Below the pieces are notes generated by a model that was not told where the DNA came from, did no database searches, and saw only the letters and a list, made by a program, of their open reading frames with translations. Made by a program: the position numbers and the translations under genes. 64,000 nucleotides of DNA, taken from the NCBI RefSeq assembly GCF_026342015.1, contig NZ_JAPENL010000002.1, positions 129,001 to 193,000 of the forward strand, written 5' to 3'. The first letter of the stretch is position 1, and each line of letters begins with the position of its first letter. This DNA is from Micromonospora lupini. GTDB taxonomy: Bacteria > Actinomycetota > Actinomycetes > Mycobacteriales > Micromonosporaceae. Below are positions 40,328-48,491 of the stretch, piece after piece.

Positions 40328-42565
40328 ATGTCGCACGGCGAGGAACTGTTCGCTCTCGGCGGGGACGTGACCACGGAGCCCAGCTTCGAGTCCGCTCTGC
40401 GGGGGTACGAGAAGAAACAGGTTGACAGGTACGTCGCGCGTGCCGAGCACGAGATCGCGACCCTCGCCGCCGAACGGGAACAGGCCTATACACAGATCCA
40501 CAAGCTCGCCGGCCAGGTCGAGGTTCTGCAACGGGATCTGACCCAGGTCCGCAAGCAGATGAACGTGGTGGACCGCGCCTCCTTCCGGCACCTGGGCCCC
40601 CGCGTCGAGTCGATCCTCACCCTCGCCGAGGAGCAGGCCGAGCAGATCCTCTCCGCGGCCAACGAGGAGATCGAGGCCCGTCGCGCCACCGCCGAGCACA
40701 TCATCGAAGAGGCCCGCGAGCAGGCCGCGCGGGCGTTGAAGGACTTCGAGATCGCTCTCGCCGCCCGGCGCCAGGAGGAGGAGCGGCACAGCGCCTCCCG
40801 CCGCGCCGAGGCGGACGCCACCCTGCGGTCGGCCAAGGACGAGTCGGCGAAGCTGCGCAAGGCCGCGCAGGACGAGCTGGCCAAGGCCCAGCAGGAGGCC
40901 ACCCACCTGCGGGACACCGCCAAGGAGATCCACACCCGGGCACAGCAGGAGGCCACCAAGCTGCGCGAGGCCGCCCGCGAGGCGCTGACCACAGCTCGGC
41001 AGGAGGCCGGCGAGCTGCGCGAGGCGGCCAAGGAGGTGCACGCCAAGGCCCAGCAGGAGGCCAAGCGGCTCACCGACACGGCGACCGAGGCGGGCCGGGC
41101 GACTCACGCCAAGGCACAGCAGGAGGCCAAGCAGATCATCGACGACGCGTCGATGGCCGGCCGGGCCACCCGCGCCAAGGCACAGCAGGAGGCCGAGCGG
41201 CTGACCACGCAGGCGTCCGAGTCGGCCAAGCGCAGCCGGGCCGAGACCGAGGCGTACGTGCAGCGGATGCGCGGCGAGACCGAGGCGTACGTGCAGCAGT
41301 CCCGGGCGCAGACCCAGCAGGAGCTGGGCGCCTGGCGGGCCGGCGTGGAGCAGGAGGTCAACTCGCGGCGCGAGGCGGCCGATCGCGAGCTGGCCCAGCG
41401 ACGGTCCACCGCCGAGCAGGAGTTCGCCAAGCGCCGCGACGAGCTGGACAAGCAGCACGAGTCCCGCCAGCAGGAGCTGGAGTCGGGCTGGACCGCGCGC
41501 AGCACCGAGCTGGAGTCGGGCTTCACCGCCCGGCGCGACGAGCTGGAGACCGAGTACTCGACCCGCAAGGACGCGCTGGAGACCGAGTACACAGGTCGTA
41601 AGAACGAGATCGAGCAGGGTGCCGAGGCGATCCGCCTGGCGGCCGAACGGGACGCGTCGGCCCTGCGCGAGCGCGCCGAGACGGAGGCCGCCGAGCTGCT
41701 GGGCCGGGCCGAGACCGAGGCGGGCGACAAGCGCCGCAAGGCCGACGAGCACGTCGCGGCCTCGCGCCGCCAGTTCGAGGAGTACGCGGCCACCACCCAG
41801 CAGCACCTCGCCACCACGCAGCAGCACCTGGCGGCGACACAGCAGGAGTCGGCGGCCGGCCGGCAGCAGCTCGCCCAGGTGATGCTGGAGATCGCGCAGG
41901 CGCAACAAGAGCTCGCCGACCTGCGGCAGGAGACCTGGAAGGCGCGGCAGGAGTCCGACGAACTCGAACGGCAGATGACCGAGGTGCGGCTCCGCGGCAC
42001 CACCGGCCCGATCGACGGCCCGACGACACCGGCCACTGGCGACCGCCCCGACGCGCCGGCCGGGACTGCGACCGTGTCCGCGTCGGCAGGCGGCGAGGCC
42101 GTGACCGGGTCGGGCATCGGTGACGACGGGGCTGCCGCGCCCGCCGACGCTGGCACGGTGGGCGGTCGCAAGGGCGAGCCCGACGACGCTGGTACGCCTG
42201 TCGGCGCCGGTGCCGTGGCCGCTCTGAAGCCCGACGACGCCAGCGTGCTTGCCGATGCCGGCAGCGCGAACGGCCGCACGGGCGAGACCGACGACGCCCG
42301 GCAGCCGGCGAACGCCGCCGCGGGCGGCGAGTCCGGGCAGTCCACGACCCGGCCGGTGGCCGAGCCGATGACCACTGTCGACGGTGGCGCGGCCAGCGCC
42401 GGGGTGGACGGCGAGCCCACTGTGGCGGCCGTTCCGGGCGAGGGTGGCCGGGGCGCCAAGCCAACGAAGATCACCAGCACCGGTGAGAACGGCAAGCGCC
42501 CCAGCAAGCCGACCACCGACGAGCGCAGCGCCAAGCCCAGCAAGGTCACGATCGAGAAGGACTGA
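40328..42565 (+). CDS. Long DivIVA-domain coiled-coil protein (Scy/FilP-like)
   Basis: 745 aa from the ATG at 40328 after GGGGG. The N-terminal motif FESALRGYEKKQVDRYVARA echoes that of the upstream paralogue. An unusually long coiled coil covers about residues 30-570 and includes repeated AQQEATKLRE-type and RDELETEYSTRKDALETEYT segments. A disordered Gly/Ala/Asp tail (about 580-745) with DDAG-like repeats follows. It is probably a filament-forming scaffold of polar growth. The gene is separated from its partner by a hairpin and may have its own promoter. Confidence 0.85.
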   Translation: MSHGEELFALGGDVTTEPSFESALRGYEKKQVDRYVARAEHEIATLAAEREQAYTQIHKLAGQVEVLQRDLTQVRKQMNVVDRASFRHLGPRVESILTLAEEQAEQILSAANEEIEARRATAEHIIEEAREQAARALKDFEIALAARRQEEERHSASRRAEADATLRSAKDESAKLRKAAQDELAKAQQEATHLRDTAKEIHTRAQQEATKLREAAREALTTARQEAGELREAAKEVHAKAQQEAKRLTDTATEAGRATHAKAQQEAKQIIDDASMAGRATRAKAQQEAERLTTQASESAKRSRAETEAYVQRMRGETEAYVQQSRAQTQQELGAWRAGVEQEVNSRREAADRELAQRRSTAEQEFAKRRDELDKQHESRQQELESGWTARSTELESGFTARRDELETEYSTRKDALETEYTGRKNEIEQGAEAIRLAAERDASALRERAETEAAELLGRAETEAGDKRRKADEHVAASRRQFEEYAATTQQHLATTQQHLAATQQESAAGRQQLAQVMLEIAQAQQELADLRQETWKARQESDELERQMTEVRLRGTTGPIDGPTTPATGDRPDAPAGTATVSASAGGEAVTGSGIGDDGAAAPADAGTVGGRKGEPDDAGTPVGAGAVAALKPDDASVLADAGSANGRTGETDDARQPANAAAGGESGQSTTRPVAEPMTTVDGGAASAGVDGEPTVAAVPGEGGRGAKPTKITSTGENGKRPSKPTTDERSAKPSKVTIEKD

Positions 42566-42590
42566 CCGCCGGCACGGCACCGCGACCTCA

Positions 42591-42648
42591 AGATCGACAC
42601 GAGATCAGCGAAATCGGGGTGTCCGGCTACCCCGGACATCCCGATTTC
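42591..42648. repeat. GATC-ended intergenic palindrome (family 1)
   Basis: GAAATCGGGGTGTCCGG (42610-42626) is mirrored at 42632-42648 with one wobble mismatch. The 34-bp left part (42591-42624) aligns ungapped with the elements at 28879 and 57107. It lies between convergent genes ending at 42565 and 42665. Confidence 0.8.
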
Positions 42649-42664
42649 CTGCAACCCGAGTGGG

Positions 42665-43255
42665 TCAAGCCCGGTCTTCGGGGCTTGGGTCGAGGATCGG
42701 GCGGCGGAACGGGCCCCAGGCCACGAAGCGTTCGAACAGCTCCCTGGGCGCCGGCCCGTCGTAGGGATTGAGCTGGTACAGGTCGTGCGCCGCCTCGTGG
42801 TACAGCCCTGCGAGGTAGATGGTCAACGCGGCCGGATCCTCGTCGAACTCCGCCTTGAGCAGCAGCCGGGCGTCCGCGCAGGGCCAGGGTAGGCCGTCGG
42901 CCCGGCAGCACCACATCGGTCGCAGCGGGGTGTGCGGCGTCCGCGTGCCGCAGGGTCGCGGGAACATGGGGTACGGCCCGAGCCGCGGCTGCGGCAACCC
43001 CGACACCGGGGTGGGCGCCCCGCCACCCGAGGTCGGACCCGGCGGCCTGCGACCGGCGGACGGCCCCGACACCGGCGTACGTGCTTGGCCGCCTGATCGG
43101 GGATCCGGCGGCCTGCGACCGGCGGACGGCCCCGACACCGGGGTACGCGCCCCGCCGCCCGAGGTCGGATCCGACGGTGTGCAGCCGGTGGACGGCCGCG
43201 ACGCCGTGGCCATGGTGACGGGCAACGACCGGCCGGCGGGGCGAGACGTGGACAT
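42665..43255 (-). CDS. Small Cys-containing actinobacterial protein divergent to DUF5753 regulator
   Basis: 196 aa from the ATG at 43255 after GAGGAGG. Residues 1-110 are low complexity with a 22-residue repeat (GPSAGRRPPxPxSGGxAxTPVS). The C-terminal 80 residues hold the recognisable module WCCRADGLPWPCADARLLL, DPAALTIYLAGLYHEAAHDL, ELFERFVAW. This module is common in actinobacteria beside XRE/DUF5753 and DUF397 genes and is sometimes labelled flavin reductase, which I do not trust. The Cys residues may bind zinc. Divergent from the regulator at 43472. Confidence 0.75.
   Translation of the reverse strand: MSTSRPAGRSLPVTMATASRPSTGCTPSDPTSGGGARTPVSGPSAGRRPPDPRSGGQARTPVSGPSAGRRPPGPTSGGGAPTPVSGLPQPRLGPYPMFPRPCGTRTPHTPLRPMWCCRADGLPWPCADARLLLKAEFDEDPAALTIYLAGLYHEAAHDLYQLNPYDGPAPRELFERFVAWGPFRRPILDPSPEDRA
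43040..43141 (-). repeat. 36-bp direct repeat with 66-bp period in the small Cys protein gene
   Basis: Two identical 36-bp copies start at 43040 and 43106; degenerate copies flank them. The period of 22 codons keeps the frame. Confidence 0.85.
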
Positions 43256-43471
43256 GGGGTTGCCTCCTCGACTGGGGCCCGGGCCGGCCGCCGTGCGACG
43301 GCAGGCCCGGACGGTGGAAACCGAACCGGTCCGGGACGATCCGGTACGTGACAGTCTGCTGAGAACACGACTACGGTCGGAAGGCATCGCCGCGTCCGGT
43401 GGGGTGACTGCGGGAACGGCAGGCCCCGCCGGGTCGGCCGGTGGAGACGACCCTCGACCTGCGGAGGCACT

Positions 43472-44281
43472 GTGGAAGGCGACGCCGCGCCGACGGCCGA
43501 CATGATCCGGGCGCAACTGCGTCGACTGCGGATCGGCGCCGGGATGAGCCAGGAGGACTTCGGTCGGCTGGTGCACTACTCCGGCTCGATGGTGTCCGCG
43601 CTGGAGCTGGGCCAACGCCCGCTGGACCGGCTCTTCCTGGCCCGCGCCGACGAGGTGCTGACCACCGGCGGCCTACTCGTCCACTTGCTCAAGCTCGCCG
43701 AGCGGGACGGCCAACCGAGCTGGTTCCGGCCCTGGCTGGACGCCGAGCGCAGCGCCCGCCAACTGCGCTGCTTCCAACCCACGCTGATCCCCGGCCTGCT
43801 CCAGACCGAGAACTACGCCCGCGCGGTGATCCGCTGCGACGACCTGTTGAGCGACGACGAGGTGGAACGACGAGTCCACGCCCGCCTGGACCGACAGTCG
43901 CTGTTGGCTCAGCCAGAGCCGCCGCAGTTCGTCGCGGTCGTCGACGAGTTGGTGCTGCGGCGTGCCGGCGAGGAGGTCCGAGGGCTGATGGTCGAGCAGA
44001 TCAGCCATCTGGTCGCCAGCCTGGCACGGCCGCACGTCAGTCTGCACATCGTGCCGGCCGGAGGCGGGTTGCATGTCGGCCTGTCGGGCCCGTTCAATCT
44101 CGCCCGAGGCGCGGACGGGGGCTGGGTAGGGCACATGGAACACCAGATTGACGGCCTTGTGGTCGACAGCGACCACGAGGTGGCTACGCTGCTGACGCGC
44201 TGGGAGATGATCAGAAACAGTGCGTTGCCCCGCCAGCAGTCGATCGAGCTGATGAAGGAAGTGGTCACGTCATGGACCTGA
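43472..44281 (+). CDS. XRE-family regulator with DUF5753
   Basis: 269 aa from a GTG at 43472. An N-terminal XRE helix-turn-helix (about 13-65: LRRLRIGAGMSQEDFGRLV, SGSMVSALELG) is followed by the DUF5753 sensor domain (FQPTLIPGLLQTENYARAVI, VVDELVLRR, VSLHIVPAGGG). This architecture is greatly expanded in streptomycetes and relatives and always pairs with a DUF397 protein. They control development and antibiotic production in studied cases. The last 10 bases overlap the next gene. Confidence 0.92.
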   Translation: MEGDAAPTADMIRAQLRRLRIGAGMSQEDFGRLVHYSGSMVSALELGQRPLDRLFLARADEVLTTGGLLVHLLKLAERDGQPSWFRPWLDAERSARQLRCFQPTLIPGLLQTENYARAVIRCDDLLSDDEVERRVHARLDRQSLLAQPEPPQFVAVVDELVLRRAGEEVRGLMVEQISHLVASLARPHVSLHIVPAGGGLHVGLSGPFNLARGADGGWVGHMEHQIDGLVVDSDHEVATLLTRWEMIRNSALPRQQSIELMKEVVTSWT

Positions 44282-44460
44282 CCGGCGCTCAGTGGCGTAC
44301 GTCCACCCGTAGCGGCAATGGTGAGTGCGTCGAGGTGGCGGACAATCTGCCCGGGGTGGTGGGGGTGCGGGACAGCAAGGATCCGTCCGGCCCGGTGTTG
44401 GTGTTCGCGCCTGTCGCGTGGCGGGCGTTCGTGGCCGTCGCCAGTCGTCGTACCGCCTGA
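44272..44460 (+). CDS. DUF397 small protein partner
   Basis: 62 aa, start inside the last codons of the DUF5753 regulator gene. DUF397 signature: WRTSTRSGNGECVEVAD, VGVRDSKDP and a final WRAFVAV. Members are small cytoplasmic partners of XRE/DUF5753 regulators; a toxin-antitoxin-like relationship has been discussed, though not shown for this pair. Confidence 0.93.
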   Translation: MDLTGAQWRTSTRSGNGECVEVADNLPGVVGVRDSKDPSGPVLVFAPVAWRAFVAVASRRTA

Positions 44461-44475
44461 GCCGGGAGGCCCCTG

Positions 44476-45669
44476 GTGCCACAGCACGACCCGTCGGCCG
44501 ACGACCCGGACGCGACCCCGAGTCCCCCACCAGGGCAGACGTCGACGTCGGCGGAGACTCCACCGGCGGTGCCGGTCCCCGCCCCGGGAATCGACCCCGA
44601 GGAGCCACCTGCCGTGCCGTCGGGGAAGTTCGGCACGCCTGGGCGTCCCCTGCGCCGCAGCAGCTTCCTGATCGGCTTCACGGGCGCGCTTGGCGTGCTG
44701 CTGGCGTACACCCTCTATCTGGGGATTCGCAATGCCGGCGGCATCCTGGTGCTGGTGGTGATCGCGCTCTTCCTCGCGGTGGGCCTCAACCCGGCGGTGG
44801 TGCGGTTGCGCACCTGGGGTGTGCCCCACGGCCTGGGGGTGACTGTGGTGGCGTTGACCGTGGTGCTGCTGCTCTGCGGCGGCATCGTGGCGCTGGTCCC
44901 GCCGATCGTCACGCAGTCGGGGCAGTTCATCGACCAGATCCCGAGTCTGCTCGACGAGTTGCGCCGCAATCCGACGGTCAACGACCTGGTGGAGCGGTAC
45001 GACGTGGTGGAGCGGGTGCAGGGCGCGGCCAACGCGAACACCATCGGCCGGGCGCTCGGCGGGGTACTCGGCGGCGCTCAACTGATCTTCGGCACGGTGT
45101 TCCGGACGTTGACGGTGCTGGTGCTGACGATCTACTTCCTTGCCTACTTCAACAAGCTGCGGTCGCTTGGCTACTCGTTGGTGCCCCGGTCGCGGCGGGA
45201 GCGTGTGCAGCTGATCGGCGACGAGATCCTGGCAAAGGTGGGCGCCTACATGGTCGGCGCGCTGAGCATCGCCGTGCTGGCCGGCGCGACCACGTTCGTG
45301 TTCGCGCTGATCGTGGGACTGCCGTACCCGTTCGCGCTTGCCGTGGTCGTCGCGGTGACCGACCTGATCCCGCAGATCGGCGCGACCCTCGGCGCGGTGA
45401 TCGTGAGCCTGGTCGGCTTCGCCGCCGGCCTGCCCACAGGCATCGCCTGCGCGGTCTTCTTCCTGATCTACCAGCAGGTCGAGAACTACCTCATCTACCC
45501 GAAGGTGATGCGGCGTTCGGTGGAGGTCAACGAGGTCGCCGCACTGCTGGCCGCACTGCTCGGGGTGGCGCTGCTCGGCGTGGTGGGCGCGCTGATCGCC
45601 ATCCCCACGGTGGCCGCGCTGCAACTGATCCTGCGTGAGGTGGTGCTCCCCCGGCAGGAGAGGAGCTGA
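44476..45669 (+). CDS. AI-2E-family transporter
   Basis: 397 aa from a GTG after GGGAGG. A Pro/Asp-rich N-terminal 60 residues leads to eight or so membrane helices with the family pattern VALFLAVGLNPAVVRLRTWGVPHGL, a periplasmic/cytoplasmic helical loop (SGQFIDQIPSLLDELRRNP), VGAYMVGALSIAVLAG and NYLIYPKVMRRSVEVNEVAALLAAL. Family members export autoinducer-2 or act as ion/solute exporters, so the label does not fix the substrate. It follows the DUF397 gene by 15 bp and ends three bases from a convergent stop. Confidence 0.9.
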   Translation: MPQHDPSADDPDATPSPPPGQTSTSAETPPAVPVPAPGIDPEEPPAVPSGKFGTPGRPLRRSSFLIGFTGALGVLLAYTLYLGIRNAGGILVLVVIALFLAVGLNPAVVRLRTWGVPHGLGVTVVALTVVLLLCGGIVALVPPIVTQSGQFIDQIPSLLDELRRNPTVNDLVERYDVVERVQGAANANTIGRALGGVLGGAQLIFGTVFRTLTVLVLTIYFLAYFNKLRSLGYSLVPRSRRERVQLIGDEILAKVGAYMVGALSIAVLAGATTFVFALIVGLPYPFALAVVVAVTDLIPQIGATLGAVIVSLVGFAAGLPTGIACAVFFLIYQQVENYLIYPKVMRRSVEVNEVAALLAALLGVALLGVVGALIAIPTVAALQLILREVVLPRQERS

Positions 45670-45672
45670 GCG

Positions 45673-46470
45673 TCAGTCGGCCGGCCCGGGGACGGGCGTG
45701 TCCGCGAAGGCGGCCACCGTCCGGTCGGCGTACGCGCTGACGTCGCCGGCCTCCATCGGCCCGTCCCAGGTCGTCGGCAGCGGCACCTCGACCGCCGGGT
45801 TGACCCGCTTGACGATCTCGTCGAGCACCGTCTCCGCGTCGCCGACCCAGAGGTGCTTCGCGCCGGGCACCCCGACCACCTCGGCCTGCGGCACCGCGGC
45901 GAACCGCTCCCGCGCCTCGTCCGGGCGCAGGTAGTCGTCGAACTCCGGCACCAGCGCCGTCAGCGGTCGACCCGAGGCGGCCCAGGTGGCCAGGTCCTCC
46001 GGGGCGGAGAAGCGCAGCGGCGGGGAGAGCAGGATGGCCCCGGCGATCGTCGGGTCGCAGCCGTACTTCAGGGCTAGGTCGGTGCCGAACGACCAGCCGA
46101 CGAGCCAGATGTTGGGCAGTTCGGCGAACTCCGCGTACTCGATGGCGGCGGCCACGTCGTAGCGCTCGCCCACCGCGCCGTCGAACGCACCCTCGCTGGT
46201 GCCCCGCACACTGCTGGTGCCCCGGGTGTTGAACCGGAGCACGGCCAGGTCGGCAAGCGCGGGCAGCCGCCACGCCGCCTTGCGGAACACGTGGCTGTCC
46301 ATCATTCCGCCGTGGGTGGGCAGCGGGTGCAGGCAGACGAGGGTGGCCACCGGCGGCCGGTCGGCCGGCAGGGCCAGCTCGCCGACCAGCCGTAGACCGT
46401 CGGCGGTGTGCAGCTCGATGTCCTCCCGGCGGCCGGGCAGGATCGACGACGCGCGGATCGCTGTGCTCAC
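45673..46470 (-). CDS. Alpha/beta hydrolase
   Basis: 265 aa from a GTG at 46470; a longer in-frame start at 46515 is less likely because CAGACT lies exactly six bases before the GTG, suggesting a leaderless transcript. Hydrolase features: VCLHPLPTHGG (oxyanion strand), RFNTRGTS, and the nucleophile elbow GWSFGTD. A C-terminal H in GAKHLWVGD completes the triad. Substrate unknown; it resembles cytoplasmic serine esterases of the S9/S15-like hydrolase group. Ends four bases from the convergent AI-2E gene. Confidence 0.85.
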   Translation of the reverse strand: MSTAIRASSILPGRREDIELHTADGLRLVGELALPADRPPVATLVCLHPLPTHGGMMDSHVFRKAAWRLPALADLAVLRFNTRGTSSVRGTSEGAFDGAVGERYDVAAAIEYAEFAELPNIWLVGWSFGTDLALKYGCDPTIAGAILLSPPLRFSAPEDLATWAASGRPLTALVPEFDDYLRPDEARERFAAVPQAEVVGVPGAKHLWVGDAETVLDEIVKRVNPAVEVPLPTTWDGPMEAGDVSAYADRTVAAFADTPVPGPAD

Positions 46471-46476
46471 CGCACA

Positions 46477-46482
46477 AGTCTG
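46477..46482 (-). promoter_or_regulatory. Predicted -10 of a leaderless hydrolase transcript
   Basis: CAGACT on the minus strand, six bases before the GTG at 46470; no SD is visible. Confidence 0.4.
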
Positions 46483-46536
46483 TCGCGAACTCGCCGCGAC
46501 CGCCCGCCCAGGCACGAACAGGGTGATCCAGGTCGC

Positions 46537-46860
46537 TCAGTAGCGCGGCGTGCCCCGGCCGCGCTGCACCGCCGGGCCGCGCCGCTCCCGGGCACGCCAG
46601 CAGCCGCTGTGCCAGTGCCGGCGGTCGGTCAGGTCACCCAGGCCGTCGGCGGGCCAGGCCACGAGGTGCGCCACCCCGGGTCGGATCTCCTGGTCACAAC
46701 CGGGGCAGCGGTACGTCTTGACCGAGGCCCCCGCTCCGATGCCGCGTACCTGCCAGGCGCCGTCGGTCCACTGCTGCACCGAGGCGACGCCCTGCCGGGC
46801 CCGGTCGGCGTCCAGGTTGGCGTTCTCGTCCCGACGAGGGCGGTTGCGACGGGGGCTCAC
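46537..46860 (-). CDS. Small Cys-rich actinobacterial protein
   Basis: 107 aa from a GTG at 46860. A basic N-terminus (SPRRNRPRRDE) precedes the conserved module YRCPGCDQEIRPGVAHLVAW ... RRHWHSGCWRARERR. The CPGC pair plus HWHSGC form a probable zinc ribbon. The same small protein occurs in many actinobacteria and is often misannotated as an ATP/GTP-binding protein. The function is unknown; it might bind nucleic acid. It is upstream of the hydrolase on the same strand. Confidence 0.85.
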   Translation of the reverse strand: MSPRRNRPRRDENANLDADRARQGVASVQQWTDGAWQVRGIGAGASVKTYRCPGCDQEIRPGVAHLVAWPADGLGDLTDRRHWHSGCWRARERRGPAVQRGRGTPRY

Positions 46861-46904
46861 AGTCACCAAGCGTACGGTCCGCCGCGCGGGACGGCCCGGG
46901 GCGG

Positions 46905-47960
46905 TCACCAGGTCGTGGGCCGGTCCAGGTGCTCGGCCACCTGCGCCCCGCCCAGGATCGTGACCGCGTCCTCCTCGGTGAACCCCCGGCTCGGAAAACC
47001 GAGGTTGGCGGTCAGGTGAGCCTTGGGGAAGCCGAGGAGTTCGAGCACGCCCAGAGGGTCGCGGTAGGCGGGTCTCCCGCCGATCGTCCGGTTTCCCTCG
47101 GTGCGGTTCCCGGCGATGCCGACCGCATACTGCACCTCGACGGTGACGTGCGCCTCGGCACCTCGGGTGACCATCAGCACCACGCCGAACGCGGCCGGGA
47201 ACGGCGCCACAGTCACCTCGCACCTGGTCACCTCGGCTCCCGCCGGCAGCGTCGTGAGTCGCAGCGGCCCACCGCAGCGGCGCGCCTGGTCGAGCCGCAA
47301 CGCGCCGGCCACCTCGAGCAACTCCCGCTCGCCGTCGGCGATGGCGGTGGCCCGGGCGTACACCCCGGGGGCCGGTTGCCAGTGCCGCAGCCAGACCGTG
47401 ACGCCGTAGGGCCCCGGGGCGTGCGACACCGACCCGTCGAAGACGCCCTCCGTGATCAGCTCCGGCACCAGCGCCGGCAGCCCGGGGGCGCGCATGGGCA
47501 GCGCCTCGGGGGACGCGGAGAGCTCCAGGGTGACCGTGTGCCCGTCGACGTCGAGCCGCGCCATCTCCACGCCGCTCTGCACCGACCAGGACAGGTAGCG
47601 GAACCCGTCCGAGGAGAACCCGAAGTGCAGCAACTGCGGATCGGCGCCGAGCAGATCGGGTTGGGCGGCCGCGCCCGGCACGCCGTCGGCGCGCGGCGGC
47701 ACCACGGCCACCACGGCATCCGCCGGCAGACCGGGGCCGGGCGTCACGTCCGGGCCGGAGTCGACCAGGCCCGCCGGGTCCGTCACCACGCCCAGGCCGA
47801 GGACCGCCACCACACCGAGCGCGAGACCGGCGACGGTACGCCGACGGCGTACCCGACCGCGTCCCCGCACCACGGCGGCGGCCAGCAGCCGGTCGGTGTC
47901 CACGCTGCCCTCGGCGCGCTCGCGCAGCGTCTGGTTGATCCGCTGGTCGAGGTCGGTCAC
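46905..47960 (-). CDS. Membrane protein coupled to an ECF sigma factor (putative anti-sigma factor)
   Basis: 351 aa from a GTG whose last bases form GTGA with the sigma-factor stop. The N-terminal 40 residues (DQRINQTLRERAEGSVDTDRLL) are cytoplasmic and helical; a single membrane helix follows a basic stretch (VAGLALGVVAVLGLGVV), and about 300 residues lie outside. The topology and the 4-base overlap with the sigma gene fit an anti-sigma factor or sensor, but no zinc-binding HxxxCxxC motif is present. The extracytoplasmic domain is not recognised. Confidence 0.8.
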   Translation of the reverse strand: MTDLDQRINQTLRERAEGSVDTDRLLAAAVVRGRGRVRRRRTVAGLALGVVAVLGLGVVTDPAGLVDSGPDVTPGPGLPADAVVAVVPPRADGVPGAAAQPDLLGADPQLLHFGFSSDGFRYLSWSVQSGVEMARLDVDGHTVTLELSASPEALPMRAPGLPALVPELITEGVFDGSVSHAPGPYGVTVWLRHWQPAPGVYARATAIADGERELLEVAGALRLDQARRCGGPLRLTTLPAGAEVTRCEVTVAPFPAAFGVVLMVTRGAEAHVTVEVQYAVGIAGNRTEGNRTIGGRPAYRDPLGVLELLGFPKAHLTANLGFPSRGFTEEDAVTILGGAQVAEHLDRPTTW

Positions 47961-48451
47961 TGTCGGCTCCCGTTCGTCGTCGGAACGCCGCAGCGCTCCC
48001 GGAGGTTGGCGAGGGCCCGCATGGCGTGGGTGCGGACGGTGACCGGCGAGCAGTTCAGGATCTGCGCGATCGTCGCGTCGTCGAGGTCCTCGTAGTAGCG
48101 CAGCACCAGCACCGCCCGCTGACGGTCGGGCAGGCCGATGATCAGCCGCCACATCTCGTCCCGGTCGGCCGCCTCGCCGCCGACGTCGCCCCGGTGCGGC
48201 CCGTCGACGACGGCGTCGATGACCACTTCCCGGTTCGAGCGGCGTCGCCACCAGGAGTTGTTGGCGTTGACGAGCATCCGTCGCACGTACACGTCGGGGC
48301 GGTCGGCGCGGGAGATCCGACGCCAGTGCACGTACGCCTGGGACAACACCTCCTGGGTGAGGTCCTCGGCCCGGTGCTCGTCACCGGTGAGCAGTCGGGC
48401 CAGCCGGTACAGGGCCGGGCCTCGACTGCCGACGTACTCCTCGAAGGTCAC
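47957..48451 (-). CDS. ECF RNA polymerase sigma factor (SigE family)
   Basis: 164 aa from a GTG. Region 2 is visible (EEYVGSRGPALYRLARLLTGDEHRAEDLTQEVLSQAYVHW) and region 4 (LPDRQRAVLVLRYYEDLDDATIAQILNCSPVTVRTHAMRALANL). It belongs to the actinobacterial SigE-like ECF group that usually pairs with a coupled membrane protein, which is present here. Targets and inducing signal cannot be read from sequence. Confidence 0.92.
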   Translation of the reverse strand: MTFEEYVGSRGPALYRLARLLTGDEHRAEDLTQEVLSQAYVHWRRISRADRPDVYVRRMLVNANNSWWRRRSNREVVIDAVVDGPHRGDVGGEAADRDEMWRLIIGLPDRQRAVLVLRYYEDLDDATIAQILNCSPVTVRTHAMRALANLRERCGVPTTNGSRQ

Positions 48452-48491
48452 ATCCTGTAGACGCGGTAGGGACCGTCCGGCGTTGACCCGG

